From contig QANZ01027752.1 of assembly GCA_003254925.1 (NCBI GenBank), positions 1 to 64,000 on the forward strand: DNA of 64,000 nt, read 5' to 3'. Shown here one piece after another: positions 57,950 through 64,000 of this stretch; the first letter of the stretch is position 1, and each line of letters begins with the position of its first letter. Under the pieces are notes generated by a model. It did not search any database, was not told the origin of the DNA, and saw only the letters and a program-made list of their open reading frames with translations. Source of the stretch: Chamaecrista fasciculata (taxonomy: Eukaryota; Streptophyta; Magnoliopsida; Fabales; Fabaceae). The position numbers were made by a program, and so were the translations under genes.

Positions 57950-58240
57950 ATTGTGTTTTTAAGAACTGTTTTGAAGATATTTAAAAATTTATAGGTGTTG
58001 TAATAATTTCAACCGTTTTTTCTTGCATTAAAATTTCCTTTTATCCCCCAAAGATGGTTAAAATTACTAAATAACCCCAAAAATGTTAATTTTTGTTAGT
58101 TTTCTAACGGAATTAAAGCTCGGGGTATAAAAGTGTTAATGGAGAATACCACAGGGTATCCAAATGTCACTTTTTAAACCACAGGGTACCAAAGTGGAAT
58201 ATGACCAAACCATAGGGTATCAAAATGTAATTTACTCTAA
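57950..58240. mobile_element. Half copy of the foldback element at 62194
   Basis: Sequence from about TTTTTAAGAACTGTTTTGAA to CAAAATGTAATTTAC matches 62590-62850 in order (CCCCAAAAATG, CTAACGGAATTAAAG, CACTTTTTAAACCACAGGGT). The left arm is missing. Confidence 0.65.
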
Positions 58241-58310
58241 ATTTTTAATGTAATTTTAACTAATCTAAATTACCCATTGTTTAATTTAGTGTGATTTTAT
58301 CTTGGTTCAT

Positions 58311-58552
58311 ACTTCTCCCTGTTCTAAATATCTGTTTATTTGAAGGATAAAATTTTTTTTCCAAGATATCTGATGTTTTACAAAACCAAGAGAATATTAA
58401 TTATTCATTTTACAATTCTATCCTAGAGTTATAATGAACAAATATTTTTTAAGTATTATTAATAAGAATAATTTAATCTTTTTATCATATATTTCTCTTT
58501 ATTTCTGGTGAATTATTAACCCTTTGAAACAAATATTGAGAAGGAGTAGTTC
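58311..58552. mobile_element. Stowaway-like MITE
   Basis: CTTCTCCCTGTTCTAAATAT and, at the right, CAAATATTGAGAAGGAG form imperfect inverted ends beside TA. The inner TTTATTTGAAGG and CCTTTGAAAC also pair. Confidence 0.55.
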
Positions 58553-58715
58553 AATTTTCATTTTTCAACACCTATAATAATCAGGTCACCTTTTGGATGA
58601 ATGGCCCTCCTCCATGTGTACCTCATATTTTAGCTTCTCCTGCTCCTCATTATTAATGGACGTTTGATTTTCTCAAAAAGAAAAAATAAAAAAGGACAAA
58701 AATGTTACTAATAAT

Positions 58716-59655
58716 CAAGGTTATTAAAACCGGACCGGTCAATGAACTGGCCGAAGCAGCGGTTCAAGGTTCAATGGTCCAACCGGGGTTCAACCGGAGT
58801 CGAACCGTTTATAAATAAATTTATTAATCAATAATATTTTAATAAATAATAGACCAACAAAATAATAAATTATTAATTATAATTAAAAAAGTCTAAATAT
58901 AATAATTCAAATTTAATATGTCAGTCATTATAACATAAATAAATAAATACAAATTTGTGAAAAAAAATGAATAAAAAAAAGGTAGAGACTAAAGAGAGGT
59001 TGAACAAATCACAACTCATAAGTCCCTTTCTTTAATGTCACAAGATCAGATTCACATGATGTCCAACTGTCCATGCCCCAACAAAATCCCACCCACCTCC
59101 TTCCTTCCCTCTTCACAATTTAATCTCCCATTTAATACCAATCATATCCATCTATTTACCCCCTTCTCTCTCTCTCTCTCTCTCTCTACCTCTCCCTCCT
59201 CTCTCCTTCACGCTCTCTTCTCCTCCACTTCCTCTTACTCCGATTCGCGACGCCTTCCCCTCCGTCACTTCCCTCACACCACTCTCCAGCTTCTCCTCCT
59301 CGTTCCATGGAGAAAAACATATCTGAAAAAAACAGATCTGTTCCAGCTTCTCACACCACTCTCCAGCTTCTCCTCGTTCCATGGATTTGCGCCAAGTCAA
59401 GCTCGTCCGCTGGCATCAACGGCCGGCTTCGGCGCCGGGATCAAAACAGATCTGAACCGCTGCCATTTTGAGCAAAACAGGAGAAAAATGTAAGGTTTTG
59501 GCTGAACCGGCTGAACCCTCCAAATCGCCGGTTCAGTCCGGTTTTGGCGGTTCATGTCCGGTTCATTGCGCAAGCGATTTTTGCTCTGACTCGGACCGGA
59601 CTGGTATCCGGTTCCCGGTCCAACCGGCCGGTCCGGTCCGGTTTTAATAACCATG
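58716..59655. mobile_element. hAT-type non-autonomous element (940 bp) with perfect 8-bp TSD
   Basis: Inverted ends CAAGGTTATTAAAACCGG and CCGGTTTTAATAACCATG are flanked by CTAATAAT at 58708-58715 and 59656-59663. Eight bases and a CA.GG start fit hAT. Subterminal GGACCGG/CCGGTCC repeats are dense. The interior has a (TC)n tract (59166-59188) and a 152-codon ORF (59035-59493) made largely of this low-complexity sequence, which I do not regard as a gene. Confidence 0.82.
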
Positions 59656-59663
59656 CTAATAAT

Positions 59664-61028
59664 AGTGAAAAGCACTAGCTAGCTATTTCATTGGAGAAAT
59701 TAATTCAAGGACAAAACTGAAGAAAAGCAAAACCTTTCCATCTCTTTTCATTCATTAATTTTCACATTTATCCACCAGAGAAATAAGGTTGGCAAAGAAA
59801 GGGTAGCAAATTGAAATGATAATGTAAACTGATTTAATAATATATACATATATATAATTTCCTTGAAGTTTACGAAAAGTGTTTCCAAATTCATTCTTCT
59901 AACTTTCTATTTGTTAAGATCCTAATATCCTATCACTATGCCTTTAACTTTATCAACTTCACTTAATCTATTAACTCTTAAAATTTTATAATTTGTTTAA
60001 TTCATAACACAATTAATTTGTTTAATGGAAAATGCTAGGTTAAGACCAACATATCAGCATTTCATCAATATCAAAAGAGTGCAATGCAACGTAACATCAA
60101 TAACTTATTGATAATGCCTATACAAATAAAAATATATAAAAAAATTTAACCCTCTTTAACTTTAACATTTTGTTAAACTATTAAATTATGTTCAAAGTTA
60201 ATAAGTTTTTTTATTAATTTTTAAAAGTTAAAGGGTCTAAGTGAAACTAAGCTTTAAGGGACAAATTAAAATATAATTTTGAATGATTGGACTGAGATTA
60301 TATTATTACCTAAATCTTTATGCAGAAAAAGGGATTAAAGAATATTAACATCACTGAAAATTTTACATTCTCATTTTATTAAATAATTTTTTTAATGTTG
60401 ATCAAACATCTCTGCCTAATTCAAACTTTATTTAATCATATAACCATTCGTAAAAAGATTTTTGTACATTTTTTATGCCCTTATATGCTACAATATTTAA
60501 AACTAAAACGTATAATATTCATTTCAAATTGAAGCATCAAGCATTGTAAATTACTTTTTTTAAATTGAGCATTGTAAATTACTTAACTTTAAATTATTGT
60601 CTAGCTCACATACTCTATGAAAAGTCAATATAGCTAATTACATATTGCAGTAGTCTAATGTAACATATAGTTAATTAAATATCTTAAAATTAAATTAGAT
60701 ATTTAGTTAATGAAAGTAATTTTTCATGATAAACACTAGAAGATACCTTATCCAACGAACTAATTAATTAACTTACCCAAATGCCAAGTGTAACATTTAA
60801 ACATCCATATGCTCTTTCACTTCATAAGTTAATTAAGCAAACTATAATGTATAATATAAAATAATTAATAATCAATGAATAATTAATTTAAGTGATTGTC
60901 TAAAAGGGTTAGAAGTATTATCTTTATTAGACTTTTGGAGCATGCATTTATACTGTGTAAAAGGTCAAAGTCTAAATTTTGTCTAAAAGAATATTGGCGT
61001 ATTTTTTTGGTAAATTTGAAGTTGTTAA
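59664..61028. other. AT-rich intergenic DNA, no gene seen
   Basis: Only short ORFs (for example 60896-61123, which runs into the next MITE) and simple A/T runs. Confidence 0.4.
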
Positions 61029-61037
61029 TAAAGATTT

Positions 61038-61443
61038 GGTCAAAGTCTAAATTTGGTTTCGCTATGTTTTTAATTTCGTTCTATATCTTTTTATGTTGCA
61101 CTTTTGGTCCCATATATTTGTAAAAGGTCTCAATTTGGTCCCATATTATTTTTTGTCTCATATCTTTTGGTTAGCTTGCAGAACTGGTCTCATATCCTTA
61201 CAAAATGATAAATCGTTAATTGATCTTTTTATAGTAATATGAGGCCATTTCTTCACCTAACTCAAAGATATAAGACCAATTCTGCAATGGACTCAAAGAT
61301 ATATGACCAAATTTGCAACAGAAAAAGATATGAGACCAAATTAGGATCAACCTAAAGATATGAGACAAAAAATACAACAAAAAAGATATAGGATCAAATT
61401 AGGAACTAAACAAAAGATATGGGATCAAATTTGCACTTTGAAA
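61038..61443. mobile_element. Foldback MITE, probable Mutator-like (406 bp)
   Basis: GGTCAAAGTCTAAATTTGG and the right-end CAAATTTGCACTTTGAAA pair. Flanks TAAAGATTT (61029-61037) and TAAAAATTT (61444-61452) match in 8 of 9. Arms are filled with GATAT(G)AGACCAA-type units in opposite orientations. Confidence 0.65.
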
Positions 61444-61452
61444 TAAAAATTT

Positions 61453-62037
61453 TGAAATGAATCTTATTAGGGACAAGCCTCACCATAGTGGAGAGGTGAT
61501 TGCAATGTCAAGAAGATACACTGAGATTAAAGAAGTTGTGTTCTTTAAAATCACTATCAAAATTATGATAAACTAATTAATGAAAATCGCCTAAGAGGGT
61601 GATTAATCCAAAATATCTCAATAACATTTTTATAATTAAATGATATCCTCACAAACGTAATAAGTCCATTGATCATAGGTGGGAATAAAAAGTGCCCACA
61701 TTAATTAGAGTCGTCTCTGTAAAGTAGTTGCACTTACGTGCACAAATTCTATTTTAAGTTTCCAGAATGATCACATTCCTAAATAAATGTAGTGGGGTTA
61801 CCCAAACATTGTATTTTTGGTACACTTATTTTTTCCTTTTTTAAGTTTTTAATTTTATGGTTTTTGCGACCGACATTTGGTAAGAATGGACATTAACCCC
61901 AATAATTGAATCAGTAAATAAAGTGTATATATCTTAATTTATTTTCTGGTTCTTTAATTGATTACTTGCATGCATAAATATTTAGGAACAGATTAGCAAA
62001 AAAATTTAGGGACCAACGAAAAAGGGATCATATGTCA
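61453..62037. other. Intergenic DNA, no gene seen
   Basis: No ORF, RNA gene or element boundaries recognised. Confidence 0.4.
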
Positions 62038-62046
62038 TAAATATTT

Positions 62047-63002
62047 GGGGAAAATGTAACAAGACCCCTTAAACTTTGGGTCATTTGAAAGTAGGCCCTT
62101 AAACTATCAAATTTGAAAATCAAATCCTTAAACTTGGAAGGTTTAGGAATTAGATCCTTCAATCCATTTTTTCACTAAGGATGTTAATTATTATTAGGAT
62201 AAATTACACTTTGGTACCCCGTGATTTAGCTATATTCCACTTTGGTACCCTATTTTTTAAAAAGTGACATTTTGGTACCCTGTGGTATTCTCCGTTAACA
62301 ATTTGGTACCCTGATCTTAATTCTGTTAGAAAGTTAACAGAAATTGGAATTTTTGGAGCTATTTTGCAATTTTAACCGTAACAACTTTTGCAAAAATTAC
62401 ATATTGACCCCCAATACCTTCGGAAAATAACAAACAGGTCCCTAGATAAATATTATCTAGGGACTAAAATGAAAAAATATAAAAAAATTTTGGAGTCAAA
62501 ACATAATATTTGAAAATATAAGAAAGAAGATAGAATTACAAAACCATCCCAATTTTGGAAAAAGTTTGCAATCTAGTCCTATTAAGATCTAAAATTTTGT
62601 GTTTTTAAGGACTATTTTGAAGATATTTAAATATTTATGGGTATTTTAGTAATTTCAACCTCTTTTAGTTGCATTAAAATCACCTTTTATCTCCCAAAGA
62701 TGGTTAAAATTACAAAATAGCCCCAAAAATGCCAATTTCTGTTAATTTTCTAACGAAATTAAAGTTCAAGGTACCATAGTGTTAACAGAGAATACGACAG
62801 GGTACGAGTATGTCACTTTTTAAACGACAGGGTACCAAAGTGTAATTTATCCTGATAATAATTAACACCGTTAGTAAAAAAATGGATAGAATGATCTAAT
62901 TCCTATACCTTCAAAGTTTAAGGATTTGATTTTCAATATTGATAGTTTAAGGGCCTACTTCCAAATGACCCAAAGTTTAAGGGGTCTTGTTACATTTTTC
63001 CC
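62047..63002. mobile_element. Mutator-like foldback element (956 bp with insert), perfect 9-bp TSD
   Basis: GGGGAAAATGTAACAAGACC at the left pairs with GGTCTTGTTACATTTTTCCC at the right. TAAATATTT flanks both sides (62038-62046, 63003-63011). The arms pair for about 145 bp and enclose a second foldback element at 62194-62855. Confidence 0.85.
62194..62855. mobile_element. Second foldback element nested in the loop of the first
   Basis: TTAGGATAAATTACACTTTG pairs with CAAAGTGTAATTTATCCTGA. Flanks TAATTATTA (62185-62193) and TAATAATTA (62856-62864) match in 8 of 9, though they also lie in the palindromic centre of the host element. Arms have repeated GGTACCCT blocks. A half copy lies at 57950-58240. 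Confidence 0.7.
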
Positions 63003-63011
63003 TAAATATTT

Positions 63012-63930
63012 TTTGAAAAACTTAAAGTAATTTTACCCTAGATTATTAAGAAGTGAATTATATTTATTGGTTGATCTTATAAATCGATACTAGTTATATT
63101 AAACAAACTATCAATTTGTTTTAAAATTATATAGAAACTATTATTTTAGTTCTTAAAATTTTAAAATAATTGATCCAGTCTTTGAAAATTGATGACTTGT
63201 TATAATTTGATTTTCCTAAATTTGAAATGTAAAATTATATGGTATTCATAAAATAAAGGACTAACTTTCAATGAGTTACGTTGTACATTTTCACGTAGTG
63301 GAACAAATTAAACATTTTAATAAATTAGAAATTGAGAGTGACCAACTCACCATATAATCTAAGAACTAAAATATTAATTATTTTTAGTTATATTTTACAA
63401 ATAACATTTATAAGTCATTTTGTTTAAAATATGTAGAATGAAAATATTCTTACTGTTCTGAGAGAGGAAAGTGTAGCTTTTGTCTCTAAATTTTAGGACA
63501 TTTTTTTAGTAAGCTAGTTGAAAGTAAGAATAAACACTAAACAAAAGAAATTTGTTAATAATATAAAATGCGTGGTCTTAAATTGAGGCACAAGAATTTT
63601 GCTTTCTTTAAGGCAATTCAAGTTTCTAATAAGTTGCTTTTTTTTTTTTGTTGTTGTTGTGGTTACATCTAACGAGTTAATTTAATCATATCACTCGGTA
63701 CAATGAGTACATAAACATGTTATCTCTAAAATACAAGAACTCAATACTAACCTGTTTAGTTTATCACTCCTGTATTAAGGAGATAATATATATGCTTTCT
63801 ACAATATTACTATAGAAAGTTACATAAGATAAAGCTAAAAAACATATGAAGTGATGAACATCAATGAAAAATCAAAAAATAGTTTTAAATTACATATTTA
63901 TCATTTATGTATATTATTATTGCAACAATT
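63012..63930. other. AT-rich intergenic DNA, no gene seen
   Basis: No coding frame, RNA gene or repeat boundary recognised. Confidence 0.4.
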
Positions 63931-63937
63931 AAAACAT

Positions 63938-64000
63938 AACTACAAGAAATTAGAGTTTTGGTGGTGAACTTTCGGTGGCAAAATAAAAATTAGTCACAGA
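63938..64000 (+). mobile_element. Possible CACTA terminus at the window edge
   Basis: AACTACAAGAAATTAGAGTT followed by GGTGGTGAACTTTCGGTGGC resembles CACTA-type ends (CACTACAAGAAA...GGTGGC), with the first base altered. The rest lies beyond the window. Confidence 0.35.

Noticed and set aside
59035..59493. 152-codon Ser/Leu/Pro-rich ORF as a host gene
   Set aside because: It spans a (TC)n tract within an hAT-type element, is low complexity, and has no domain or intron signals.

Overview
The window is nuclear DNA of a flowering plant, most likely a eudicot. It holds one ordinary host gene, a six-exon phospholipid:diacylglycerol acyltransferase (PDAT) with GT-AG introns at 34361-39621. Most of the rest is transposable-element DNA: Angela/BARE-like Ty1-copia elements with LTRs of about 2.1 kb, a decayed Ty3-gypsy pol, a 5'-truncated LINE, a CACTA transposon, non-autonomous hAT elements, and many Mutator-like and Stowaway foldback MITEs. 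Species cannot be named from the sequence.

Layout. 1-4515: a broken copia element (LTR end, decayed pol, 3' LTR) beside another LTR remnant. 4516-16120: an old gypsy-containing segment split by a complete minus-strand copia element (5332-14701) that carries the 5-bp target duplication CATAA on both sides. 16162-26425: a second copy of that copia family on the plus strand, with a 2.4-kb solo LTR (18269-20668, duplication CTGGT) nested in its leader. 26426-28900: AT-rich DNA with MITEs. 28902-30922: LINE remnant. 30923-33255: copia LTR pieces and a decayed gag. 33871-41250: PDAT with its upstream and downstream flanks. 41330-44604: MITEs and a TIR-bounded element holding an RCC1-like gene fragment. 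44605-45137: sequencing gap. 45157-50351: a short-LTR copia element with nearly continuous but frameshifted gag-pol. 50425-51283 and 58716-59655: two hAT-type elements. 52289-56124: CACTA element whose 5' part is lost. 56217-63002: several foldback MITEs, including one nested in the loop of another.

How the parts relate. The two large copia copies (5332-14701 and 16162-26425) each keep a long open gag. They share the same two internal pol deletions, one removing a catalytic Asp motif of reverse transcriptase. They therefore look like copies of an already defective master that was moved by enzymes supplied in trans. PDAT makes triacylglycerol by acyl transfer from a phospholipid to diacylglycerol in the endoplasmic reticulum. 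It appears intact despite a copia gag relic in intron 1.

Caution. Five isolated N bases mark contig joins. At three of the joins the sequence on one side is repeated on the other, so these short duplications are probably assembly artefacts.
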